Shown here in pieces: positions 54,990 through 64,000 of a stretch of 64,000 nucleotides of DNA. This stretch comes from Flaccisagitta enflata (Eukaryota > Chaetognatha > Sagittoidea > Aphragmophora). Both the position numbers and the translations under genes were made by a program. Every line of letters begins with the position of its first letter. The first letter of the stretch is position 1. The stretch covers positions 9,858,001 through 9,922,000 of the forward strand of contig OZ231127.1 of assembly GCA_965153355.1 (NCBI GenBank), written 5' to 3'. The notes beneath the pieces were generated by a model, which worked only from the letters and a program-made list of their open reading frames with translations, searched no databases and was not told the origin of the DNA.

Positions 54990-55194
54990 AGCATTGTGGA
55001 AAGTTGTGGCAATTAATTTCAAAAATGTTCCTCAAAATTCTCAAAAATGGATGCAAGAGAAGAAATGTGTTTCATGTAACCAACTATCGTCGATCAGCAT
55101 CCTTATATTTATGTTTCAAATGTTCTCCGTTGTTGTTTCCCCTGCTGCGTTATCTCAAGTCTGTTTGGATCTACTGCCGCCTTTCTTTCTTGTT

Positions 55195-55200
55195 TTTCCT

Positions 55201-55283
<83 letters not shown>

Positions 55284-55356
55284 GTCTGTCTGTCTGTCTG
55301 TCTGTCTGCCTTTCTTTCTTTCTTTCATTCTTTCTTTCTATCTTTCTTCCTTTTTT

Positions 55357-55432
<76 letters not shown>

Positions 55433-55457
55433 ACTTTCTTTCTTTCTTTCTTTCACC
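55195..55457. repeat. (CTTT)n tetranucleotide with CTGT interlude
   Basis: TTTC units over 260 bp with seven TCTG units at 55281-55308. Confidence 0.97.
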
Positions 55458-55795
55458 ACTACATCACCACTACCACTTCCACCACCACTTTCACCGCTTG
55501 TTACCAAGAAGGTGTTTCATCACCACCACCCCCACTACCACCATCATCACCACCATCACCACCACCACCACCACCACCACCACCACCACCACCACCACCA
55601 CCACCACCACCACCAACACCACCACCACCACTACCACCACTACCACCACTACCACCACCTCCTCCGACACCATCCCCACCACCACCACCACCACCACCTC
55701 TACCACCGTCACCACCACCACCAACACCAGCTCCACCACCAACATCAACACCACCACCGCAACCACCTCCGCCACCGCCACCACCACCGCTACAT
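55458..55795. repeat. (CAC)n trinucleotide tract
   Basis: ACCACCACC with CTACCAC and CACCACCTCC variants. One frame reads poly-His, one poly-Pro, one poly-Thr, so none is evidence for a gene. Confidence 0.95.
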
Positions 55796-55961
55796 GTTAC
55801 TAAGAAGGGGGATTGAGTTAATGATGTGTTACGCCGCCTTACGTCTAGAAATGGACGAAATTTTGGGAGAGGACTTGGGAGTAGCTCACCTTGAAGGAGC
55901 AGTCATGCTCAACGTCTCTCTCTCTCTTTTTCCACTTCCTAGAGTTTTTTCCTTTCTAATA

Positions 55962-55967
<6 letters not shown>

Positions 55968-56048
<81 letters not shown>
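55968..56048. repeat. (CT)n microsatellite
   Basis: About 40 units. Confidence 0.97.
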
Positions 56049-56051
<3 letters not shown>

Positions 56052-56604
56052 CTCCCGCCTCACCTAGATGAGGTCACCTCAAACAAGGTAAGGTCAATTT
56101 GACGTCGTTATCGTTGGTTGGGTAGGCAAAAGAGAAACCCCAATTTTTTTTGTATACATAGGAGAAACCCCAGAACAGTTTTGCTCAGGAAACGCTTGCT
56201 ATTCTCTCAGTATTAACAAGATCAGATTTTTTATTTCAAATTAATTTTTTTTCTAATACAAAACTCAAAAAATTGTTAACACTTCTGGCTGAAAAAAAGA
56301 AATAACCCTTTTGGAATTTTATTGGAGGGCCCAATCAGGTGGGTATTTTGACCAACCAAAGTTTGAACCAAAAGAAACAAATCAATAAGAAGAGCGATGT
56401 TTATAATCTGAGATGCTCTTATCAGATACATATTCATGATAACTTGGAAATACAGAGACAGGATTTTATTCTATCTTGGGCAACATTCACTTAACTTGAC
56501 CAATAAAGTGCAGATAAAGATTACAGGGAACAACCAACAGTGTTGTATTGAAATCTTGTTTTTGTCATCGTCTTTCGCTTGGAAACGTTGAACACGTAAT
56601 GAAA
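56049..56604. other. Intergenic DNA, nothing recognised
   Basis: Includes AAAAGAGAAACCCCA at 56129 and ATAGGAGAAACCCCA at 56158, a short direct repeat. Otherwise unremarkable. Confidence 0.45.
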
Positions 56605-56800
56605 GAATGAATGAATGAATGAATGAATGAATGAATGAATGAATGAATGAATGAATGAATGAATGAATGAATGAATGAATGAAGAAATAGTGCAGTGAAA
56701 CACAAAAGAAACAAAGAAACAAAGAAACAAAGAAACAAAGAAACAAAGAAACAAAGAAACAAAGAAACAAAGAAACAAAGAAACAAAGAAAGAAGAGGCA
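56605..56800. repeat. (GAAT)n, then (AAAGAAAC)n
   Basis: GAAT/AATG units 56606-56682, then GAAACAAAGAAACAAA (8-bp unit) 56708-56790. Confidence 0.95.
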
Positions 56801-57024
56801 AAAAAAAAGGGTAAAAAATGAAAAAAAGAAAAGAAAGAGAAAGAGGAAAAAGAAAAAACAAATAAGGCAAGCGAGACTGGCTAGAGAGGCGATAGAAAGA
56901 GGGAGGTCTAAGACCCGCTAATAAGGAGAAAAGCTTTGAATGTTATGGTGGAGCTAAAAGGTTGTCACATTGGGCACATTTCCAATGGTGACACGTCCTG
57001 GCAGATTTTCTCTGTGGTGGCCAA

Positions 57025-57650
57025 TAATCCTCCCCGACGACCGCCGCAGAGCCGCCTCTCGTGCCGCCTCTCATGCCGCCTCTCATGCCGCCTCTCACAC
57101 CGCCTCTCATGCCACCTCTCATGCCGCCTTTCATGCCGCCTCTCATGCCGCCTCTCACACCGCCTCTCATGCCGCTTCTCAAACCGCCTCCGCCTCTTCT
57201 GCCGCAGCATCTGCCGCCATTGTCGCTTCCAGTAGCACCAACACCTCCTCTGCCACTATCAACGCCGCCGCCTCTAGCACAGCATTTAATCGCCATTGCC
57301 GCCATCGGCCTCACCACCAATGCCCCCACCGCTGCCTTCATCGCCACTGCTGGTGTTGCCAACCGCCCCTGCTACTGTTATCACCATCTACACCGCTGAC
57401 GCCATCATCGCCACTGCCACTGCCACCGCCCATTTCAGTTGCCACCCCCACCTCCACCACCAACACTTCCACCGCTACTGATTTCGCCGTCACGCTATCG
57501 TCGCTATCGCCACTGTCACCGCCTCAGCCACCGCCGCCGCCGCCATCGCCGCCGCCATCGCCGCCGCCATCGCCGCCGCCATCGCCGCCGCCATCGCCTC
57601 AGCCACCACCGCCGCCACCGCCGCTTTTGCCGCGTGAGCTGCCGAGTTTG
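57025..57650. repeat. 12-bp CATGCCGCCTCT minisatellite and (GCC)n tract
   Basis: CTCATGCCGCCTCTCATGCC units 57055-57195, degenerate GCCACC/ACCGCC to 57530, then GCCGCCATCGCCGCCGCCAT (9-bp unit) 57530-57600. Ala/His/Pro-rich frames up to 341 codons are compositional. Confidence 0.88.
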
Positions 57651-57711
57651 ACTGCCAACACATTTGCACTGCCAACCCAATGCAACCTCTGCCAACCAAA
57701 CCCAGTCAATC

Positions 57712-57712
<1 letters not shown>

Positions 57713-57767
<55 letters not shown>

Positions 57768-57870
57768 CAGACAAAAAGAGACACAGAGAGACATAGAGAA
57801 AGAGAGGACAAGAGACAAAGAGAGAACCAAGGAGATAAAGAGAAACAAGAAAGAGATAAAGAGAGACCAC
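57713..57870. repeat. (GA)n with GACA extension
   Basis: GA 57715-57765, then AGACAAAAAGAGACACAGAG words to about 57870. Confidence 0.9.
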
Positions 57871-58540
57871 CCAACGCCCTTTCTTTATCAACCTTCCCTC
57901 CGAGATTGATTTTCTCACTCATGAGTGAATGCCTTATCTTATCACAATCCAGATGTGTGTCTCTGAACACATATCTAACTTATCACGATCCCTGATTCGT
58001 TCCTTCGTCAGATTTTTGCTTCGTTTACCAAAACCATCACTCCCATTACACCTTACAAAAATCGGGACGTCCGCTTTGAATCCTTATAACATCTCTACTC
58101 GCCGTTCCTGATCATCCTCCTGATACTCTTCTGGATTCGTAACCACCTTCTGACCATATTGCCCCCCCCCCCCCCGCAAACACTCCCATATTGGCAATCT
58201 ATCCTTGCTTACTATGAATCCCATTTTTCTCTCCACCCACTCTCGCTCCCTCGCCGCAAATGATGATAACACCTAGGCTCCCAAATCCCCACCCACCTCG
58301 ACTCCATGATACCACCTAAGCACCTTATCCACTTCGGCCACACGATACCTCATTCCCTTCCTTTCGACCTCCATCCAGAATATTTTAGAGAAACGGCTGC
58401 TGTTGGTGAAAAGGCCAAATCAGCAAAGACGGCTGACCAAACAGTCTACAACACAATTCACAACTACGTGTGGCGAAACGTCTGTCTTTTAATCCGTCAT
58501 ATGTTGCAGTCCTTTCTGTCTGGTCTGGTTTGGTGTGTCT
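57871..58540. other. Intergenic DNA, nothing recognised
   Basis: A run of about 14 C at 58162-58175. No protein-like frame. Confidence 0.45.
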
Positions 58541-58541
58541 G

Positions 58542-58542
<1 letters not shown>

Positions 58543-58634
<92 letters not shown>
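58543..58634. repeat. (CT)n microsatellite
   Basis: About 45 units, then a short CCACATCTT repeat at 58666-58690. Confidence 0.97.
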
Positions 58635-58635
<1 letters not shown>

Positions 58636-58859
58636 GATCCCATATCTACCACCCACACTCTACCACATCTTCCACATCTTCCACATCTTAAGCCCTGCCA
58701 TTCTGACTTTTCTTCCGATATCATTTTGATTTGATTTGAGTTCTAACCTTCCTGATCCTCTGGCAAAGCCTCTCTCTCGGTTCTTCCACTCTCACGCTTC
58801 TCTATCTCTATCTGTGTCCCTGCCTCTGTCTTTTCTGACAGTCTCACTCTTTGACTGTC

Positions 58860-58906
58860 TTCCTCTGTCTGTCTGTCTGTCTGTCTGTCAGTGTGTCTGT
58901 CTGTCC

Positions 58907-58995
<89 letters not shown>

Positions 58996-59001
58996 TCTCT
59001 C
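58860..59001. repeat. (CTGT)n then (CT)n
   Basis: CTGTCTGTCTGTCTGT 58866-58906, CT 58908-59000. It ends about 10 bp before the next F2 element. Confidence 0.95.
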
Positions 59002-59009
59002 ATTCCTTT

Positions 59010-59196
59010 TTTAGTTGCGGACACGCAACTCTACAAGAGGCTTTGTCCGTCCGTCGGTCGGTCGGTCGGTCGGTCGGTCGGTCGGTTGGTTGGTCGGTCG
59101 GTCCGTAGAGGTGATCGAGTCGAAAAGTGGGAAAACGCTCATTTCCGCCCCTGCCCACCCGTCCGCAACTGGTGACCGTGTATCCGGCCTTGTTTC
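59010..59196 (+). mobile_element. F2 hairpin element, full length, AGTTGCG subfamily
   Basis: Start TTTTTTAGTTGCGGACACGC, AACTCTACAAGAGG. Core about ten GGTC units. Middle GAGTCGAAAAGTGGGAAAAC. End GCCCCTGCCCACCCGTCCGC, AACTGGTGACCGTGTATCC, GGCCTTGTTT. Hairpin AGTTGCG-GACA-CGCAACT and far pair AGTTGCGGAC with GTCCGCAACT exact. Same word as 42480 but in the opposite orientation. Confidence 0.9.
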
Positions 59197-59403
59197 TCAT
59201 ATTTTTCCTTCTCCTAGCGACACCTCCCAAGCCCCAAATCCCATTCATGGACTGGGAATTTATTTCGGTAATTGCGCGCTGGTCGCTTTTTTTTTTTTCC
59301 TTCGCCCAGAATTTATCGATGATTTTGAGGCCTTCTTTTGAGGCCCGGCAATATTACCAGGATTAATGGTGTCAATTCAGAGGAAAGACCCGATGCAACG
59401 CGT

Positions 59404-59404
<1 letters not shown>

Positions 59405-59460
<56 letters not shown>
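59405..59460. repeat. (GA)n microsatellite
   Basis: About 28 units, directly abutting the left arm of the next F1 element. Confidence 0.95.
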
Positions 59461-59462
<2 letters not shown>

Positions 59463-59463
<1 letters not shown>

Positions 59464-60005
59464 ACAGGTCGCCCAAGAGGCAACCGTGGTCAGCGATACC
59501 CGTTGCCTGCTTTGCATGGTTGTAAATCGGAATGAGAGGCAGGGCAGCGGCTAGAGGACGAAGTCCTGTAGAACACAGGGGACTTGCATTCGTTCGTCCA
59601 TCCGTCCGTCCGTCCGTTCCCCCCAGGCCCTCTCAGGCCTGAAATCTGTCCTCCCAGGCCTAAAATTACCTTCTCAGGCCTGAAATCTGCCCTCTCAGGC
59701 CTTGAATCTAAGAGGGCAGATTTCAGGCCTGAGAGGGCAAATTTCAGGCCTGAGAGGGCAGATTCAAGGCCTGAGAGGACAGGTTTCAGGCCTGAAAGGG
59801 CAAATTTCAGGCCTGAGAGGGCAGATTCAAGGCCTGAGAGGGCTGATTTCAGGCATGAGAAGGCAGATTTTAGGCCTGAGAGGGCAGATTTCAGCCCTGA
59901 GAGGGCCTGGGGGGGGGACGAACGAACGGACAAACGAACGGACAAACGAATGAACAAAAGTCCCCTGTGTTCTACAGGACTTCGTCCCCTTCGGGGCCGC
60001 TGCCC
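59463..60005 (+). mobile_element. F1 foldback element with internally inverted core
   Basis: Leading arm CAACAGGTCGCCCAAGAGG, GTGGTCAGCGATACCCGTTG; hairpin TGCC.../GGCA. Inverted repeats at 59542-59585 and 59960-60005 (CCTGTAGAACACAGGGG and its inverse); the left one has lost the CCCGAAGGG part. The core AGGCCTGAGAGGGCAGATTT changes strand at about 59703: before it units read CTCAGGCCTGAAATCTGCC, after it the reverse. The whole element can fold back on itself. Right end CCGCTGCCC then AAAAAG. Confidence 0.88.
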
Positions 60006-60190
60006 AAAAAGTGGAAAAACAAGCGTTTTAGATGTGTTTTTTTGGGTATATGTTGGCGGGGGGCAAGGGGTTTGGATGGGGGTTGGATGCCCCTGCCAAA
60101 CCGTCTGCAACGATATTGTGACCCCGCGTCACTTGTATAGTTTGCAAGCTCACACACAAAATATGTACGGCTAGTCGCAGTCTGCGACTC
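60006..60190 (+). mobile_element. F2b head-end fragment and AGTCGCAG palindrome
   Basis: AAAAAGTGGAAAAACAAGCG resembles the F2 middle at 59117; GCCCCTGCCAAACCGTCTGC, AACGATATTG follows, then hairpin GTGAC-CCCGC-GTCAC (60118-60132). At 60173-60189 lies AGTCGCAG-T-CTGCGACT, a perfect palindrome related to the F2 hairpin word. F1 thus sits in front of, or inside, an F2-type element, as it does at 11.90 kb. Confidence 0.6.
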
Positions 60191-60450
60191 GCAGAATGCA
60201 TGGCACAGATATATCTATGTGGTCCGTCGAAGAACACACGCTCGTTAATACAGTGGGAAATTTTCAGGCCCTAAACTTTCGTTATTGCCAAAGTTATCTA
60301 CAATCGTTCTTTAAAATGTTTTAATTTTTTAATGCTTTGCTTACCTGCTTTATACAAAGATGAAGAACGGAATCCACGTCAGCATATTTTAAGAAAAGGA
60401 AAGACAAAAAAAAGGAAAGGACATAATTAGCTTTTTTGTTTTTGTTTTTG
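60191..60450. other. Intergenic DNA, nothing recognised
   Basis: No repeat or protein-like frame noticed. Confidence 0.45.
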
Positions 60451-60452
60451 AT

Positions 60453-60453
60453 A

Positions 60454-60525
<72 letters not shown>
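60453..60525. repeat. (CA)n microsatellite
   Basis: About 36 perfect CA units, the only long CA tract in the window. Confidence 0.97.
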
Positions 60526-60526
<1 letters not shown>

Positions 60527-60569
60527 TTCTGCTCTTTTTCTCCTTTTGATTTCCCTGCAACCAAGATCA

Positions 60570-60893
60570 TTTCTATTTTCCCTTTCTAGCGCCACCTTTT
60601 GTTCTTTTTTTTCCTCTTTTCCCTTTCTAGCGCCACCTTTTGTTCTTTTTTTTCCTCATTTCCCTTTCTAGTACCACCTTTTGTTCTTTTTTATTCCTCT
60701 TTTCCCTTCCTAGCGCCACCTTTTACTTTTTTTTCCCCTCTTTTCCCTTTCTAGCGCCACCTTTTGTTCTTTTTTTTCCTCTTTTCCCTTTCTAGCGCCA
60801 CCTTTTGTTCATTTTTTTTCCTCTTTTCCCTTTCTAACGCCACCTTTTGTTCTTTTTTTCTCTTTTTTCCCTTCCCAGCGCCACCTTTTGGCA
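60570..60893 (+). repeat. 41-bp tandem repeat with polypyrimidine-CTAG
   Basis: Eight units at 41 or 42 bp spacing. Each has CGCCACCTTTTGTTC, TTTTTTTCCTCTTTTCCC and TTTCTAG. The last unit is diverged (CCCAG in place of TCTAG) and the array ends in GGCAACATTCGG. Confidence 0.92.
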
Positions 60894-60984
60894 ACATTCG
60901 GCCAAAACATTTCAGGCATTGATTTTATGTCAGAAATTTGAGTCACAGAACAAAAGCCACGTAGAGAAAGGAAGAAGAAGAACC

Positions 60985-61085
60985 AACGACGACGATAACG
61001 ACGATGACGACGACGACGATGATGATGACGATGACGACGATGACGACGACGTCGACGACGACGACGACGACGACGTAACGATGAT
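60985..61085. repeat. (GAC/GAT)n trinucleotide tract
   Basis: GACGACGATGATGATGACG repeats with a GACGTCGAC palindrome inside; Asp-rich on one strand, Val-rich on the other. Confidence 0.93.
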
Positions 61086-61149
61086 GACGGTTCAATGAAA
61101 GGACAAAGATGTCAGTCAGTCTTTTTTTCGTTTTTATGCAGCTCTTCAC

Positions 61150-61480
61150 CAGCGATGGCAGTTTATGGTGTGGGTGCTTGGTTGTGTTTGTGGTTGGCAG
61201 TTTGTGGTTCTGTTGGTGTTGGTGGTTCATGTGGTGTTGGTGGTGTTAGTGGTTGGCAGTTTGTTGGTTTTTGTGGTGTTGACAGTTTTTGTGGTTGTGA
61301 TGATGTTGGTCATGTTGATGGTGTTAGTGGTGTTAATGTTGTCGGTGGTGTAGGACTGTAGGTATTGGTGGTGTTTTAGTGTTGTTAGTGGTGTTGGTGC
61401 TGTTAGTGGTGTTAGTGGTGTTGGTTGTGTTGGTGAACTTGGTGGTGTTGTTGATGTTGGTCGTGTTAGTCTCTGTCACC
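61150..61480. repeat. GTT/GGT degenerate trinucleotide region
   Basis: TGGTGTTGGTGGT, GTTAGTGGTGTTAGTGG words. TGGTTGGCAGTTTGT recurs at 61190 and 61250. Confidence 0.8.
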
Positions 61481-61669
61481 AATACGCCATAAATGTGTCG
61501 CCACCGGCATTGGAAAAAGGCCATGAATGTGTCGATATGTCGAGCTCTTATTATTTCTTCTTTTTCCTCTGTGGTTTTCTCTTTCAAACTTGCCAGTCAA
61601 CCAACTTCCATTTCTATGGATGAAACCAAACGTGAGAGAAACCGCGCTGTATCAAGCTTCGAAAAAAGA

Positions 61670-61810
61670 TAAGGCTGGATGCAGGGCAACCTAGTCGCGG
61701 ACAGTTGGGTAGGGGCAGAAATGCAAAAAACCGCTTGCAGTTCAAAAATGTTACAGACGGACAGGTGGACGGAGGGACCGACCAAAGTACAGAAAGACAG
61801 ACCGACAAAT
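61670..61810 (-). mobile_element. F2 element, head and core, tail missing
   Basis: AAGGCTGGATGCAGGGCAAC, CTAGTCGCGGACAGTTGGG, TAGGGGCAGAAATGCAAAAA, then GACGGACAGGTGGACGG and ACCGACCAAAGTACAG. No terminal hairpin. Shares its middle with the head fragment at 2862. Confidence 0.7.
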
Positions 61811-62330
61811 AGGCTTGCTAAACTATTGGCTCATACCGTCATACGTACACCTGCTTAAGGTGACCTTCAACTGTCTTTATCAGTAAATCTCTTCTTGCAA
61901 AATCCCTGATTACAAAATTCTAAACAGAAATTCCTCTCTTCTACTCAGAATGGGGTGATCTGTCGTACCATAACCAAAAAACACTTTTGTTGCGTTTGTT
62001 ACTTACGTTTACCACATTCCAGCCGTCCCTTTTTCGCGGCTTCATCTTTGAACCCCATATCCAAACAAAAAACTACCATTTTCTCTGTAGTGCCCTTTTA
62101 CCATTTCAATCAACGACCTCTGCCATCTATTTTCATCATGATGTTGAATCCACGCTGATGCAACGACTACCTAACTCGGTGGCCTAGAGTCCGTTTCACA
62201 CTCGTGACAATCACCCAACTCACTAACTCACTTCCTCAATCAAATATCCCTCACTACGAGTCCGCTTTACGCTTGAACTTCGGCTTGAAACTTCCATTTG
62301 TTTTCCTAACTTTCTTTCTACCATTTCAAT
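61811..62330. other. Intergenic DNA, nothing recognised
   Basis: Mixed sequence; short frames only. Confidence 0.45.
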
Positions 62331-62720
<390 letters not shown>

Positions 62721-62978
62721 TCCAATCAAGGAGCTTTTCTACTTCCATTTCCATCCAAACTCCACCTTTAGAAACAATCACTTTCTTCAACCTTTTTAGC
62801 CACAAATCACTTCTTCGTTGTTTCTCCACTCTTTTTGTTTCAATCAAGTGACTTTAAAGGGCGCTGCCACTAAGTCTCACTTTTTCACCCACATCACTCA
62901 AACTGTCTCAACACATGTACATGCCGTATCATCCACATGTACTTGATGGGCGCTGCAACCATCAACAGAAAAATATTC

Positions 62979-63239
62979 AGGGCGTGTTTCTAGTGATGAC
63001 CAAAAATGCGTTTGTTCCCATTTAATGCGTTTTCAGCGTGAACACTTATTCATGAATTTCAACTGTCCTATGAGGGAGTGAGCGAAGTGAGTGAGCGAGC
63101 CCGTAATTGGAGCAAGGGAGCAAAACAAGCGTAGCAAATAGGAGCGCTGGAGAGTGAATGAGCGGTGCGAGCGAATGAACGTTGAGAGCGACTGAGTGGC
63201 CCATTAAAAACGCGATTGTCTTGACTAGAAACAGGCCCT
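62979..63239 (+). mobile_element. F3 GAGCG-rich MITE, copy 2
   Basis: Left tip AGGGCGTGTTTCTAGTGATG, then AAAATGCGTTTGTTCCC. Right tip AAAACGCGATTGTCTTGACT, AGAAACAGGCCCTT. Body TTCAACTGTCCTATGAGGG, AGTGAGCGAAGTGAGTGAGC. About 260 bp, no frame of its own. Confidence 0.85.
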
Positions 63240-63465
63240 TAGTCACAGCTCCATTTCTTAGGTAGTCATCATCTCTGGACGAAGTTGAATAATTTTTCTT
63301 TTTTCAATGCAAAACAGCTCATGTTATTCAACATGATACCATCACCACATCATGGCTATGCCAGATCATACCACCAACTACCACTTTTCCTCCTGGATCT
63401 GCTCTTTTTCACGGTCTTTGCCATTTCAATCAGGCGCTCATTTTTTTTCACTCTCTCCTCTCGAG

Positions 63466-63566
<101 letters not shown>

Positions 63567-63667
63567 TCTTGCCGCTTTCTTCGCGACTTTTTTACTCTGA
63601 CAGGTTTTTTTGTCACTGAGTCTGTCTGTTTGTGTTGGACTCGTAAGTTTTCCAACCCGTCACTTTG

Positions 63668-63936
63668 GGGGCGTTTCTAGTCAAAGAGGAACGCGTTTTG
63701 AAAGGGCCACTCGGTCGCTCGCTACGTTCGTTCGCTCGCACCGCTCACTCCGCTCACTCGCTCCGCAGCGCTCCGCTTCGCTACGCTCGCTTCGCTCGCT
63801 CGCTCCGTTCACGGGCTCGCTCACTCACTTCGCTCACTCCCTCGTGGGACAGTTGAAAATCTTGAATATGTGTTCACGCTGTGATCGCGTTTCACGGGAA
63901 CAAACGCGTTTTTGGCGCTCACTAGAAACACGCCCT
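63668..63936 (-). mobile_element. F3 GAGCG-rich MITE, copy 3
   Basis: Tips GGGGCGTTTCTAGTCAAAG and TCACTAGAAACACGCCC with TTTG-like bases on both outer sides (possible short target duplication). Inside each tip lies AACGCGTTTT. The body is CGCTCACTCCGCTCACTCGC and similar, the reverse of copies 1 and 2. It is the most GC-rich copy. Confidence 0.85.
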
Positions 63937-64000
63937 TTGTCTATTGTCTTGCTAATCGTTGTCTCTATCTCTGTCTCTAGAGCATCCCACAAACCGCTAC

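Noticed and set aside
54914-55816. 300-codon frame ending in Phe/Leu and Pro repeats
   Set aside because: Most of it is (CTTT)n and (CAC)n; the first 90 codons show no recognisable domain.
55512-56102. Poly-His/Pro frame
   Set aside because: (CAC)n repeat read in three frames.
56970-57995. 341-codon Ala/Ser/Pro-rich frame
   Set aside because: Built from the 12-bp CATGCCGCCTCT repeat, degenerate GCC triplets and a GA tract; opposite strand equally open; no domain.

Overview
This is a gene-poor, repeat-saturated eukaryotic window. I found no intact protein-coding gene that I would defend, and no tRNA, rRNA, CRISPR array or bacterial-type operon. More than thirty (GA/CT)n tracts (one about 365 bp), many other microsatellites and minisatellites, and MITE-like elements of hAT-like and Tc1/mariner-like type (named from terminal repeats and target duplications) point to an animal or animal-like genome. 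I cannot name the species. CpG is not depleted in many repeats.

Layout. 1-2.99 kb: unremarkable DNA with relics of a short hairpin element (called F2 here). 2.99-11.90 kb and 16.65-24.31 kb: a direct segmental duplication, copies A and B, 13.66 kb apart and nearly identical by eye. Both carry the same TA-flanked MITE, the same hAT-like MITE with a perfect 8-bp target duplication, an 82-bp VNTR, a 10/14-bp minisatellite and a long array of phased A-tracts. Copy A alone holds two insertions of an unusual foldback family (F1); copy B shows both uninterrupted sites. 11.9-16.6 kb: another F1 piece and two minus-strand protein relics with frameshifts (a Gln/Glu-rich coiled coil, and an unrecognised domain). 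24.3-36.5 kb: microsatellites, an F1 element lying inside an (AAG)n tract, and full-length F2 elements. 36.7-38.6 kb: a mariner-like non-autonomous element and a second long-TIR, TA-flanked MITE. 41-52 kb: satellites with 51-, 54-, 62- and 78-bp units, further F2 copies, and a GAGCG-rich MITE (F3). 52-64 kb: a 12-bp CG-rich array, a 0.8-kb purine strand, a perfect X-box-like site beside an 83-bp hairpin, tri- and tetranucleotide arrays, a 41-bp array resembling repeated 3' splice sites, one more F1, several F2 and two more F3 copies.

The most interesting signal is F2, about 140-215 bp, scattered as some fifteen or more full and partial copies. It begins with a hairpin whose stem word differs between subfamilies but keeps pairing (AGTCGCG/CGCGACT, AGTTGCG/CGCAACT, AAGTGCG/CGCACTT, ATGCGT/ACGCAT). 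In full copies the same word appears a third time, inverted, near the far end, and it changes together with the hairpin. The first arm could therefore pair either locally or with the far end. F1 is a second structured family: a leading arm with a covarying hairpin, inverted repeats of up to 35 perfect bases in one copy, and a core minisatellite whose 20-21-bp unit carries a small palindrome. Both families end in CCC/ACT plus an A-run. All of this was read by eye; alignments, folding and database searches were not possible.
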